From NCBI GenBank assembly GCA_049999765.1, contig JBNGIQ010009388.1:23221-87220 (forward strand): a stretch of DNA of 64,000 nucleotides, read 5' to 3'. The position numbers and the translations under genes are program-made. This DNA comes from Phaeoceros laevis (taxonomy: Eukaryota > Anthocerotophyta > Anthocerotopsida > Notothyladales). The notes below the pieces were generated by a model. It worked only from the letters and a program-made list of their open reading frames with translations, was not told the origin of the DNA and made no database searches. Shown piece by piece: positions 49,101 through 60,991 of this stretch. How positions within the stretch are numbered: position 1 is the first letter of the stretch; each line of letters opens with the position of its first letter.

Positions 49101-52100
49101 GGGTATTTTCGGAACATGTCCATGTAAGAGCAGCTTGTTTGAATGCTGTGAAATCTGTCCCAAGCCTTGCTAAGAGGGAGAGCCCTCCTGATAGAATTGT
49201 TGCCACCCGAATCTGGATGGCCCTCTATGACCAGGACAGCAAATGTGCTGAAATAGCTGAGGAAGTTTGGGATATGTATCCTCATGAACTGGGAAGTGAC
49301 TATGCCCCATCTCTTTTGAAGTCAATTGGCCATTCAAACCTGAATGTACGGCATGCAGTTGCTGGAGCGGTTGCAGCAGCTATGGATGAGTATACATCCA
49401 CTGTTCCCGAGACATTGTCCTCCTTGTTTTCGTTGTATGTGAGGGATCTCCCAATTGGGTACGGAGATGTGGATCCCACTTGGCATTCAAGACAAGGTGT
49501 AGCTTTGGCCCTGCATGCTGCTGCAGACATTCTTACTGATCGTGACCTTCCAGTTGTTGCAACATTTCTTATTTCACGGGCTCTAGCGGACACAAATCCT
49601 GAGGTGCGGGTAAGGATGCTGGATGCTGGTGTTGCTATTATCGAGCGGCATGGGAAGGAGAATGTCGGTCTTCTCTTCCCAATTTTTGAAAATTATCTTG
49701 ACACTAAACCTGTCGACGAGACAAGGTATGATCTAGTGCGAGAAGCAGTTGTTGTGTTTATTGGTGCTCTTGCTACACATCTGTCACTGGACGATTCAAA
49801 GATGTCAGCTTTTCTGGAGAAGCTGTTGGATGTTTTGAATACTCCCTCCGAGGCAGTCCAAAGGGCAGTTTCAAAGTGCTTGCCTCCTCTGGTTCCATCA
49901 CAGCAGGAAAAGGCTCATATTCTTGTGGGAAAGCTTCTTAGTCGACTTGTGCAGAGTGACAAATATGCAGAACGCCGAGGAGCAGCTTTTGGCTTGGCAG
50001 GAGTTGTGAAAGGCCTTGGACTACCAAGCCTGAAGAAGTTTGGAGTTATGGATGTTCTTAAGACTGGAGCTGAAGATAAAAACTCAGCAAAAGCTCGAGA
50101 AGGGGCGTTGCTTTGTTTAGAATGTATATGTGAAAGCCTTGGCCGCTTATTTGAACCCTATGTGATTCATGTTCTGCCAATACTACTGGTATGCTTTTCA
50201 GATCAGGTCATGGCAGTGAGAGATGCTGCAAATGCTGTGGCACGTGCTATGATGGCTGAGTTGAGTGCTCAAGGTGTGAAACTAGTTCTTCCGGCATTGC
50301 TCAAGGGACTAGAGGACAAAGCTTGGCGTACAAAGCAAGGCAGTGTGCAACTTTTAGGAGCAATGGCATTTTGTGCCCCTCACCAGTTATCACAATGCCT
50401 CCCTACAATTGTCCCAAAGCTCAGCGAAGTACTGACAGACACACATCCCAAGGTGCAGTCAGCTGCTCAAACTGCCCTGCAGCAAGTTGGCAGTGTTATA
50501 AAAAACCCTGAGATTGCTGCATTGGTTCCTACACTTTTGACAGGAATTGCAGATCCGAATGAGCACACCAAGTCCTCCCTGGATGTGATTCTTCAGACAA
50601 CGTTTGTTAACACAGTGGATGCTCCTTCATTGGCTCTTCTTGTCCCAGTTGTGCACAGAGGGCTTAGAGCAAGAGGCTCAGAAACAAAGAAGAAGGCCGC
50701 TCAGATTGTGGGGAACATGAGTACGTTGGTGACGGAGCACAAGGACATGCTTCCGTACCTTGGTCTTCTGTTGCCAGAGGTGAAGAAGGTGCTGGTTGAT
50801 CCTATTCCAGAGGTTCGCACGGTTGCTGCGCAAGCCCTTGGGTCTTTGATCAGAGGCATGGGTGAGGAGAACTTCAGAGATTTGGTGCCGTGGCTGTTGG
50901 AGTCCTTGAAGTCAGAATCCAGTAGTGTTGAAAGGTCGGGTGCAGCCCAGGGATTAAGTGAGGTTTTGGCAGCTCTTGGCACTAAGTATTTCGAGGCATT
51001 ACTACCTGACATCATACAGAATTGTTCCCACCAGCGTGCTGCTGTTCGTGATGGTTACCTCACCCTCTTCAAGTACCTTCCAATAGCATTAGGCGCAACG
51101 TTTCAGAGATATTTACCACAAGTCTTGCCTGCAATACTGGATGGCCTGGCGGACGAGAATGAGGCAGTCAGGGATGCAGCATTAAGTGCTGGGCACATAT
51201 TTGTCGAGCACTATGCAACCACCTCTTTGCCTCTTTTGCTACCAGCAGTAGAGGAAGGGATATTCAATGAGAACTGGAGGATCCGTCAAAGTTCTGTTGA
51301 GCTACTGGGAGATCTTCTGTTCAAAGTTGCAGGAACTTCTGGGAAAGTAGTGATAGATGGTGGAAGTGATGACGAGGGTGCAAGCACAGAAGCTCATGGG
51401 CGGGCGATTGTGGATGTTTTAGGAAGGGAGCGACGAAATGAAGTGCTGGCAGCTGTGTACATGGTTCGTTCTGATGTTAGCCTCTCTGTACGTCAAGCTG
51501 CCCTACATGTCTGGAAGACAGTGGTTTCCAACACACCAAAGACATTGAAAGAAATCATGCCAGTTCTCATGAATACGTTGATCTCATCACTTGCTTCGAC
51601 TTCCTCGGAGCACCGCCAGGTTGGGGGACGGTCGCTGGGTGAGCTTGTGCGCAAGCTGGGAGATAGGGTGTTGCCTTCAATTATCCCCATTTTGGCTCGA
51701 AGGCTTGATGATGAAAATTCCAGTACAAGACAGGGTGTTTGTTTTGGACTAAGCGAAGTCCTGGCAAGTGCAGGGAAGCATCAACTCGTAGCATACATGG
51801 GGGACCTTATCCCTACCATTCAGACTGGTCTATGTGATAGTTCTCCCGAGGTTCGTGTGGCAGCAGGTCTAGCTTTCAGTACCTTATTCAAAAGTGCAGG
51901 CATGCAGGCAGTTGATGAGATTGTTGCTGCTCTTTTACGGGCGTTGGAGGTTGAAGAAACTTCAGCTGCAGCTCTGAATGGTCTCAAGCAGATTCTTAGT
52001 GTGAGGGCTGCTGCAGTGTTGCCGCACATCCTGCCAAAGCTAGTTCAAACACCACTGACACCGTTCAATGCAAATGCTCTTGGAGCATTAGCGGAAGTTG

Positions 52101-53284
52101 CTGGCTCTGGACTTAATGGTTACTTGTCCACTATTTTACCACCACTAGTTTCTGCCATGGGTGAAGTGGATGACGAAATAGCATCCCTTACAAAGAGGGC
52201 AGCTGAAACAGTGGTACTGGCTGTGGATGGGGAAGGTGTGGAATCACTGATTGGGGAGCTTAGCCGAGGGCTAGGAGACTCACAGAGTTCTGTCAGGAGG
52301 GGTTCGGCGTACTTGACAGGGTTTCTCTTCAAGAATACCAAATTTGATCTGGAGGATGAGTTGACTGGTTTGCTAACAACACTGATCGTGATGTTGACTG
52401 ACCCTGATGCAAACACTGTTCGTGCTGCATGGGAGGCTTTGGCAAGTGTAACAGGGTCAATTCCAAAGGAGAATTTGCCTTCTTATATCAAGGTTGTCCG
52501 GGATGCCATCTCTACGGCAAGGGACAAGGAGCGTCGGAAGCGGAAGGGGGACCCCATCCTCATTCCAGGACTGTGCTTACCAAAAGCATTGCAGCCAATA
52601 CTTCCAATATTTTTACAGGGTCTCATGAGCGGTTCTGCTGAGCTGAGAGAACAAGCTGCTGAGGGCCTTGGTGAGCTTATTGATGTTACAAATGAGGTTA
52701 CATTGAAACCCTTCATTGTCCCCATCACTGGCCCCCTTATTCGAATAGTTGGTGATAGATTCTCATGGCAAGTGAAGAGTGCTATTCTAGCAACTCTTGG
52801 AATAGTGATCAGCAAGGGTGGTATTGCCTTGAAACCATTTCTTCCGCAGCTGCAAACCACTTTCATCAAGTGTCTGCAAGACAATTCAAAAGCTGTGAGA
52901 TCTCGATCGGCATGGGCCCTGGGGCAGCTCAGTGCACTGAGCGTTCGAATTGATCCAGTTGTTGGAGATCTGCTGAACGGTCTCCAGGTGTCAGAGAATG
53001 GGGTGAACGCAATGCTGATAGCGCTTATGGGGGTAATGAAGAATGCTGGGAAGAATGTCAGTGCGCCAGTAATTGGGAATGTGCTGGCAGCACTCCAGGG
53101 TCTTTTGGGTTCTGAAGATGAGGAGGTCCGATGTCTAGCTGCAAGGAGTGTGGGTATAGTCTCCCAATATGTTGGCGATGCAATGTTCACGAATCTTCTT
53201 CAAAGCTTGGTGGCATCAGGCCCATCCCAGCCATGGGCCCTCAGGCATGGTACAACCACGGCCTTGGCCTCCATGCTCAGGCAT
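46127..53284 (+). CDS. GCN1: GCN1 translational activator, intronless, C-terminus lost in an assembly gap
   Basis: Giant HEAT-repeat protein that binds ribosomes and GCN20 and activates the kinase GCN2 when uncharged tRNA accumulates. A single open frame runs 2386 codons from the ATG at 46127 with no intron until the 10-N gap at 53285-53294. HEAT repeats fill the whole length. The eEF3-like central region (VQERVSLLLEGLGAVAVANP) follows a Lys-rich linker at about residues 740-775 (SKKTGGGQGKKDIKKPGK). The GCN2-RWD binding region includes RRGAAFGLAGVVKGLGL, FSDQVMAVRDAANAVARAM, KQGSVQLLGAMAFCAPHQL and FKYLPIALGATFQRYLPQVL. The last residues before the gap (WALRHGTTTALASMLRH) lie roughly 180-200 residues short of the usual end, which is absent after the gap. 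The true gap is therefore probably larger than 10 bases. Confidence 0.95.
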
Positions 53285-53294
53285 NNNNNNNNNN
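53285..53294. other. Assembly gap (10 N) that truncates GCN1
   Basis: Ten undetermined bases. The sequence after the gap does not continue the GCN1 frame with recognisable HEAT repeats. Confidence 0.99.
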
Positions 53295-54051
53295 CCTGAC
53301 GGTGGTTTCAGATACTTGTTTCCAACTCGCTTGAAGAGGAGCTCCAAACAGTGAGCCTTCTAAGGCTATGTCAGTCATATGTACATGTGTTTTTGGACGG
53401 GAAGGGAGCAGGAGAAACATGCCTTACCGTAAGTCACTTGTAACCTCCCCGTGCTAGCTCTGGCTGACCATGTAAGCAGCTGACAGCCGTTAGAAAGTCT
53501 CTAGCTGCACTAAACTTGTCCTTCATCATCTGCACATGTACGGCCTTCAAAGCTCTCGCAAACATATGCTGATCCAGCGCAGGGGTACTGACCTGGTCCA
53601 GTGTGGTGTGCCATGATCACACTTGGCAAAGCGGAATTCTCTCTTCTCAATCGAAATGATCGAGTCATGATCAGCTACGTATATGTACATCAAACATTGT
53701 GTCCTCCGTGACAGTCCTTGAAGCTTTGCAGAGCGCGCTTGCAAGGTTCCATGGCCAGGCCGACAGGGTACACCTGCTCACCTAGTTGACAGTCAGGAGC
53801 AGCAGAAAGTCAGGGCTGCTAACAAGAGAGCAGAGGATGGAGGCCTCTGCTTCTCAGTTGCTGCAGCTGCTGCTTGCCTCATGAATAGCAGTGCTCACCA
53901 CACACCTGGCAGTTCAGGACTAGTTATCCAGTGCAGACTAAGCAAAACACCATTGGCAAATGCAAGCGAGTTCAAGACTGGCCAACAAATCTGGCCAATG
54001 GCATGGAACACATGTGAACTTTGCGAGCTTTCAAAGAGTAAGCCTTTTACC
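53295..54051. other. Region after the GCN1 gap
   Basis: Presumed downstream sequence of GCN1 and 3' flank of the BES1-like gene. Only short frames are present; none is recognised. Confidence 0.35.
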
Positions 54052-55212
54052 TCAGGTGAGAGAGCTGCAAACTGCTGGTGGTGAGGCCCCAGGCGACGAT
54101 GCAACCGGCACGGACGTACCGGCGCCACACTTAACCTTGTCAATGACGACGTACCGGTGCATCCAGGAAGGCATCCTCACAACCGGTACCGTACTAGCTA
54201 TAGGCGGGCTGCCGTCGCCAACACGGTCATCATCGGTGCCGGGAAGGCGCAGCGCATGCGCACTAGGTCGAGCCGGCCGGTTGTGAGGATCAGGCGATGC
54301 GTCGGCCGAGCGCTGCTGCTGGAAAGTTGTCAGGAACTGGTGATACTTGCTGGACTTGCGTCCCACGGTCTGTCGACGCATGTCGTGAAAGAAAGCGGTA
54401 CCGGTGCCGTCAACCTCATCATCGCAGCAGAACGAGATCTGGCCGCGGCCATGGCTGCTGCACGACGATAAAGGACTGCTCCCCGTCGAATTGAAGGGGC
54501 CTACAGCGAGGCGAGCGTGCATCAACCAGTCCGGTGTTCCATGCTGCTGCTCCTTCCTCTAAAGAAGAAGAAGGCAAAGGGGGCCAGGCCAAGGGCAAGC
54601 CATGTCAGGGGTTGCGAATCAAACACTCCTTCCGGAGACAGGCAGGCACAATGTACGAGACACAAAACACGCACGCACCTTGAGCGCCACAGCCAGCTTG
54701 CGGTGAACAGTGCCGTCTTCCTCGACATGCCAGCCGGCTTCGGCGCACAGGGCCTTGAGCACGTCGTTGTGGTCCGCGTGCTTGGGGAGGCGGTACTTGC
54801 CGTGCGCACGAAGGCCTGCGAAAATAATTCCCGCAACAGCCCGCCGCCGCCGCTCTCTCCGCTTGTTGCTCTCCCGCTCGCCGGATGAAGGCATTCGCAG
54901 AACCGGCTCCTTCTCGGCTGAATCGGGTAGCTCCCGGGAGCTCCCGGCATGCTCATTCCTGCCTCGAGCTCGCACCTTCCACGGCCCCGTGGTGGACTTG
55001 ATGCACCCTCGCACCACGCCGCTCTTGCGCATGCCATTGGGGGAAGCGCCATCCTCAAACTCATGCTCATGACCATGCTGCCGCTGCTGCTTCAGCTTGC
55101 CGCCGCTGCCGCCATCGCTAGCGCTGCTCATGGTGAAGAGATGATCTTGACGGGGGGGCGGCTCCCAAGCCACGGGCTTGAAGCTCCCCGCTACACCCTC
55201 GGCGGCTTCCAT
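54052..55212 (-). CDS. BES1/BZR1-type transcription factor, divergent
   Basis: Plant transcription factor of the BES1/BZR1 family, which in flowering plants mediates brassinosteroid-regulated gene expression. Two exons fit in phase 0: 55212-54679 and 54558-54052, giving 346 aa. The DNA-binding domain at about residues 105-165 is clear: [20 protein letters not shown], then [20 protein letters not shown] and [20 protein letters not shown]. The preceding about 100 residues are low-complexity and longer than the short N-termini of canonical BZR1. The second exon is Ser/Pro-rich ([14 protein letters not shown]) but lacks a clear LxLxL EAR motif or the usual run of GSK3-type sites. An alternative start is Met at about residue 28 (55131). 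The second exon boundary is less certain than the first. Confidence 0.78.
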
Positions 55213-55620
55213 ATCGTCGGCTGTAGCTACCGCTCATCAGGCGCTACAGCCTCGGATGATGCCTACTCGAACTTGAAGAGCTGCCCTCATCTCCCTCCTC
55301 TCCCTTCCCCTGCGGCACCTCCCCTCTAGACCTGTCTGCGTCCCCTTTCGCCGCCCTCTAGTTACCCGGTGAAACCCTTTCCTTGATGTGGCCGTTTAGC
55401 ATAGCTGCGGCCGTTTAGCGCATTGCGGCCCCCACGTGGTTCTCTCGTCTCTTGTGGGTTTAGAAGGGACGTCGTGTTCTGTTAACCGATGACAATGCTG
55501 ACACAACCTATGACTAATTATCTCTCGCTAGAGGACTCGACAGACCCCTCAGCATGAGCAAACCTATTGGTCACTTTGACGTGTATGCATCACTTAGTGG
55601 CTGTCGCATATGGGCTAGTA
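55213..55620. other. Upstream region of the BES1-like gene
   Basis: Presumed promoter and leader. Nothing else is recognisable. Confidence 0.35.
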
Positions 55621-55624
55621 AGTC

Positions 55625-56240
55625 TCAGCGGTTTATTTTACTATTCAGAAAAAAAATAGAGGTAGATTGGGATGCCTCTTTAATAGGGCTATCCAGGCAT
55701 GTAATTTTGTTTTCAAAATAATATGTGTTTACCTGATTACTTCCCGGGAAAAAGGTCATAAACGGTTTTGACTGGTTTATCGTGACCGGATTATTTTTAG
55801 GGAAAAGGGTCATTGCCCTAAACGGTTTGATCGGTTTGAAAAGGTTATAAATGGGTCAAATGGATAAAAGGTTTTAAAACCTTCAAATACTTCAAAAAGG
55901 GCAATAAAGTAAACCATAATGCCTACTTCGTGGTACCCATTGTATCCTATCTTTGAAATCCTTGTAAGGTTCAAGGCAAGGCCAAAGCTCATAGGAATAA
56001 AGGTTGGTATGAAAGGCCCCTTGGCCTCATTAGATATATATATTAGATATATAGGAATAAAGGTTGGTATGAGAGTCAAACACACAACCTCCCTTTCCCC
56101 AATCCTGAGTGCTTTACCAATTGACTACTTTCCCAAGCTAACTTGTTAGTTTTGAAACATATGAACCCTTTAGTTCAAACCTGTTCAACGGTTTACCCTT
56201 GACCAGTTTACCCTAATCTAAAAAGGTCACCGGATTCTTG
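55625..56240. repeat. Second, diverged copy of the 30.8-kb repeat element
   Basis: Aligns by eye along most of its length with 30830-31560 in the same orientation. Shared parts include TAGAGGCAGAT/TAGAGGTAGAT, the ATGTGTTxACC...CTTCCCGGGAAAA block, repeated GGTTTGACCGGTTT-type motifs, the tRNA-like core (56068-56135) and a final GGTTTACCCT...AAAGGTCACCG block. The terminal inverted repeats of the first copy are not found, so this copy is truncated or very old. It has its own internal duplication of TAGGAATAAAGGTTGGTATG (about 55993 and 56051). Confidence 0.75.
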
Positions 56241-57840
56241 CCATCCTACATCCAGTACACTATAGAGGCCTCTAATAGAGGTTAGAGGCCTGGGTGGATT
56301 GGAGATATAATAGAGGCATGTTTTGAAGAATGGATTGGGAAGATGGGAGTCATGGGGGTGAGGAGGCTATGAGTAGTGAACAGATAGAGATGTGAATGGT
56401 GACCAGATCCACATTTGAGAGGGAGGGCTTAGAGATTTGTGTATGCTTGGGTGATCATCACAAATGTGCAGACCTCTTCGTTGCTAAGGTTGTTAGTGGT
56501 TGATGACAGAGCTAAGCGCTTGATCTCTGGAAGAAAAGTGCTATTAACGGACAAACAATATCTAGGTGTAATTAGTAGATGTGGTGGATTGCGTGGCGGG
56601 TTTGTTGCTTGTTGTCTACAGACTCTACACTAGCAAGTGCTGGCGGCTCCTGAACAGGTGGGCCAATTGCAGATGTACTGTGTGGTCAGAACTGCAGCCG
56701 GGATTGTAGCCGGGATCTAGACCCCTTCCGCGTCGTGCCAAGGAGCGTTCGCATTAAACCGCGACTCTGAGGTACTTCCTCGACTGGCGTGCTGCACTCA
56801 TGATTTCCTTCCTTCGTGTAGACTAGCCGGTAACCGTTCCAGCTTAAAGATTACCGGACGTGTCATACCACGCGCCACGGGATGATCACTTGGGGAAGTG
56901 AGAGCTGGAGGTGGCGAAAATGAAGAAAAGCCGCGCACACGCTCCACCCTGGACGGCTCTAGAAAGATGGTGGTTCGTGTCGGAGGCCGAACTCTGCATT
57001 CAATTTAGGCGGCGATTCGTCTCGGCTATTCGGAACGTATCTGCCAGGTGCTGCCCTCACAATGGCCTTATTATTAGACGGGATTGTCTGGCCGGTCTCA
57101 TTAGTGAAACTAGAGTTTGCCGACTGACTGCCTCAAGCGTGAACCCACAAGGCCTGCAGGTGGCCGGCGAAATGAGGCGCGACACATCGCCGCACCGCCA
57201 GGCCAAGCCATAAGTTAGTATATGCTGGTGTAACACTATTGTGCTTATCTCCCACACGTAAGTTCACGTCACGCCACGTGGACACACGGCAGAACCATAA
57301 CGAGATATCTGATCAATTGAAACGCACGGACGATCTCCACGATCCAAAACGGGGTTTCTAAGACAACAATCAATCTCATGGGATCCGTCTCATTTGAGAA
57401 AGTATAGCAAGAGCTCCCCTAAAAAAAGCTCTTAAATAATTTTTTTTGGGAGGAAGTTGCAACTCTTCCTGGTCTACTTCACGGCTATGTACACTTGGTT
57501 GCAACAATGCATTGCCCCCGCTCCGCTACCAGACATCACTACATGATTGGATTGCAGGGCCGGGCTTCAAAAAATAGCACTACCTGATGCAACCTCGGAT
57601 ATAAAAGGGGCGGAAAAAGAAAAAATCTTGTTAGCATGCTATTGCACCCCGCCTCTACGCTCTCAAGGGACATGATGTATGTCAGATTCCGGTAAAGCCT
57701 GCATTCATCTTTGTCAGGCCGCAATTAATTACTGTACATGAAGTGATGCAAGGTAGAATGTCTCATGCACCTCCTTCCTTGAACCGACAAGCATTCCACC
57801 AGCTTCGCCATCCTGCAGAGTTGTGACCACAACCATGTTT
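56241..57840. other. Intergenic region
   Basis: About 1.6 kb with no supportable gene. Simple-sequence stretches occur near 57420-57450. The right end is the 3' flank of the TFIIF beta gene. Confidence 0.4.
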
Positions 57841-59454
57841 TCAGGGGGCTGCTGCTGCTGGAGCAGGAGGGTCGTCGGCAGTTGTGCGCTTGTACTCTGG
57901 TTTAAGCTCGTAGGTGCCTTGGTTCACTCCCCTCTTATTATACACGCACAAGTCGTTTAACACCTCCTTCAGAAAGGCCTGAATCAAAAGGCCATGTCAA
58001 TTCATCAGTACCAGTACCATGTCCCAGTGTAAGCCTCCACCTGCAATGAGCCACACAAGTAAGTTCACACCCAAACCCCCAACAACGTACCACAGGCTGT
58101 TCAGTCTCCGTGACAAGCTGTTTCAACGCCCAGTTGGCTTGCCGCTCAAACAGCTGGAACACAATGTCCTCCAGTTGCCCTCTTTCTCTACGTATTCTCT
58201 TCCCTTCTGGGGCTGCTTTCACCGGAATCGCACTCCTCTTCTTGTTGTCCTGCAATGGTGACATCCTCGGTGTTGTAACCAACTTCAACATCTATGTGAA
58301 TAACTGAACCCTAGAAAGGAAACACCCTGCAGCATACCTTGGTACTAGCTAATGAATACGAAGCGGACATGGGCAGTGGTCTCATGTAACCTCCTCGGTC
58401 ATTTGACAGAACCTGCGTTGTAAAGAAGATAGGCACACTGACTTAGAGCCAAAGGAGCATGTTTGCCCCAGCAAAATACCCCGGGACTGCACTGAATGCG
58501 GAGCCCGACTCAAACAGGCAAGGATCAGGCTGCCGCACCTGCAGAGTTCGAGTTTTGACCATAGACTTGGTCATTCGTTCACGACATATTTTCCTATACT
58601 CATTAGTGTCCAGGGCCATGGGCGTCAGGTCATACTTGTGCTCGACTTTGCCCTCCACCATCAGTCTGCCTGCACCATCGATGATCACCATGTCTAAAAT
58701 GACGACCTTGCTCCTATCATCTCACAACTCACAATGAGATAACATTCCAAAGGTCCAGGCCCGTTTCAGCACCTTCACAGAGCCAGCAGGTGCACAAGCC
58801 AATAGCATAGTTGGAGGAGTTTACGTGAGGAAAGCCCCTACCTTTATCGCTCTCAGAGAAAATAAGCATTGGTACAAGATCTTTTGTGTCGTTGAGCGTG
58901 TATGCCTTGCCCGGTTCTCCATCCTTGGGTGGCAACTCTATGCTGTACTGCATTCCATAAAAGCTAGGTTAAATCTGCTTCCACCATCGCATACCCTGCT
59001 GCCGCACTCGGAGCCACGACAGACACCCCGCCAAAACCAGTCCCAGTATGACCACCACGTGAAAAGAAGAAGAAGAAGCTCAATTCTCCACAAAGTGCAG
59101 ACGCAGGTGCACACAAACCCAATTACTCCAAAAATCCAAAGGCAACCTCCGCGGCATTAATTGGCATACAGCCTGACGCTCGCAACCATGGAAAAAATAT
59201 TTGAAGAAGAGGACCTGGGGAGGAGCTTCAGAATCGAGCGGGTCCACAGACTTGGTGACCCGTGATAGCGGTGCTGTAGATTTAGCATCTCGCTGCTGCT
59301 GGTAGAAAGCGGCAAGTGCCGCAGGAAGCTTCAGCAACCAAACGTTGCGCTCAGCTCGAGATGATTCCAGCGGTGGACCAGCGCTGATCTTCGCATCTGC
59401 ATCGGCCTTCTCTCCACCATCGCTCCCGCTCCCACTCCCGCCTCCGTTCACCAT
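57841..59454 (-). CDS. TFIIFB: Transcription initiation factor IIF subunit beta (RAP30)
   Basis: Small subunit of TFIIF, which escorts RNA polymerase II to the promoter and stabilises the pre-initiation complex. Six exons close in frame: 59454-59215, 58947-58842, 58669-58539, 58412-58338, 58249-58091 and 57978-57841, giving 282 aa. The N-terminal dimerisation domain has ERNVWLLKLPAALAAF, DLVPMLIFSESDKG and RLMVEGKVEHKYDLTP. The linker includes RERMTKSMVKTRTLQV and YMRPLP. The C-terminal winged helix, which binds DNA, reads RERGQLEDIVFQLFERQANW, then ALKQLVTETEQPVAFLKEVL and NKRGVNQGTYELKPEYK. The start codon lies 173 bp from the MED4 stop on the same strand. Confidence 0.95.
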
Positions 59455-59627
59455 GCTTCGCAAGGTGCCCCAGATTATTCCCCGTTCCCTTACGTATGCT
59501 ACTTCTCATGTATAGACATCTAACCTTTGGAAGCACCTAAACATGCTGCTCTAGCCTAAATTTTCTTAAAATCCGTATGAGTATGGAGTGTTTTGCTGGT
59601 GACCGATTCGTTACGAAATGGACAACT

Positions 59628-60991
59628 TCACTCATCGTCGTCTTCAGAGCTGCCAAAGTCCTCACTGTACTCGCTGCCATACTCCTCCTCGAGCTCCGGA
59701 TTTAGGTCAAGCTGCACGAAGGGCACATGAATGACACCAGGTTGAGGAGCCCCAGGAGCAGGTGGTGGGGGAGGTTGATCTCTGCTCTTGAGGAGAACCT
59801 CGGAAGGAGGGGGAACTGCTGCCCGCTGGGCAACCTGTTGTGGAAGCACCACAGCATCACCAGGCTTCCAGCCTTCGGGAATGGGTGGCATACCTGCGGG
59901 AAAGGTTATAGGTTGCCCAGGTTTCCAGCCAGCTGGTATGGGTAGGATTCCAGAGGGTAGCTCAACAGGCATTCCCGGCTTCCACCCCGGAGGCACGGTT
60001 GGCACGGCCCCCTGTAACCCTGGAAGTTCGGCAGAGACCCTGGCCTCAGGCCCTTCTGCCGAGGGGATAGGCGGGGGAGCTGGCTTGGGCAGGCCTACAT
60101 CCATGTCGCTGAACAAGTAGAGCTGGGACGCCCGCATCTGTTCGTCTTGTGGTGCCGGAGGCAAAGCATTCCGCAAGGGATTCTGACCGTCCGCAAACTC
60201 GGGAGGAGCGAACGTAGTGTAGCTGATTCTGTGAGCGTATGCCACCAGCTCCTGCACATCCACAGTTCCAAGGCCGATGCTGTCCGCGCTCTCGCCACAG
60301 TTAGGTCTTTTATAGCACTCATAGTCCTCGAGCGTGGACTCCAGTAGCTGCTCCGCATCCCTCAGCCTCTTCGTGAAAGCACGCAAACAAGCATCCTTCT
60401 CCGCAACCTCCTCGGCAGCCCTGACCTTCTCGTCCTCCATAAGCTGCAGCTGCTGAATGTCGGCCATGGCCCCTGACAAGAGCGCCTGGTGTGACTCTAT
60501 GACAGCCAGCACCTCCCTCGGTGTGCTCGCAGCCAAGCCTTGAACAGGAATCGTTGCACTCTCCAGGAACCGAACACCTTGCGCCTTATTCTGCCCAGCT
60601 GGCCAGATCTTGCTCCCTGGAAGAAGAAACGAACATGTGTCAGCCCTCGAATCCTGTCTGGCCTTGGAAGACAGCCATCCTAGTCGAGGCAACAGCACTC
60701 ACCTGCAAGCTCGACGAGGCGGGAGGTAAGGCCGGCCATGTCTCGCACCAACACCTGCGCTCTTTGGTGCGGAGGCAGGGTGGAGGAGGCGGCTCCAGCG
60801 GTGACATGTACAGCATCTTGCAAGGATGGTGGCTGGTTTTGAACCGGCGGAGGCTGCTGTTGTTGCTGCTGCGTTTGCTGCGGCGTGGAGGATAGTGTAT
60901 CACCCTGGCTGGAACGCAGTAGCGTGCTTGGAGATTGGGCATGGAAGAATTGCGACTGGATCCCTCCCTGGTACATCCCCATACTCGCCAT
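59628..60991 (-). CDS. MED4: Mediator of RNA polymerase II transcription subunit 4
   Basis: Middle-module subunit of the Mediator complex in the nucleus. Two exons close in frame: 60991-60703 and 60616-59628, giving 425 aa. The N-terminus is Gln/Pro-rich and low in complexity. The conserved coiled-coil core includes LAVIESHQALLSGAMADIQQ, KDACLRAFTKRLRDAEQLLE and LVAYAHRISYTTFAPPEFAD. The plant-type tail has three tandem units with the pattern P-x-GWKPG-x-(P/A)-(V/I) (PPGWKPGMPVELP, PAGWKPGQPITFP, PEGWKPGDAVVLP), then a Pro stretch and an acidic end (SEYSEDFGSSEDDDE). Upstream in-frame codons to 61138 are probably leader; I chose the Met at 60991 because the upstream part is Cys/Arg-rich and unlike the family. 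Confidence 0.93.

Noticed and set aside
52483-53190. 235-aa minus-strand frame opposite GCN1
   Set aside because: Shadow of the GCN1 coding strand, with no domain pattern.
54157-54494. Plus-strand frames near the BES1-like gene
   Set aside because: Shadows of exon 2 of the minus-strand gene with no recognisable domain.
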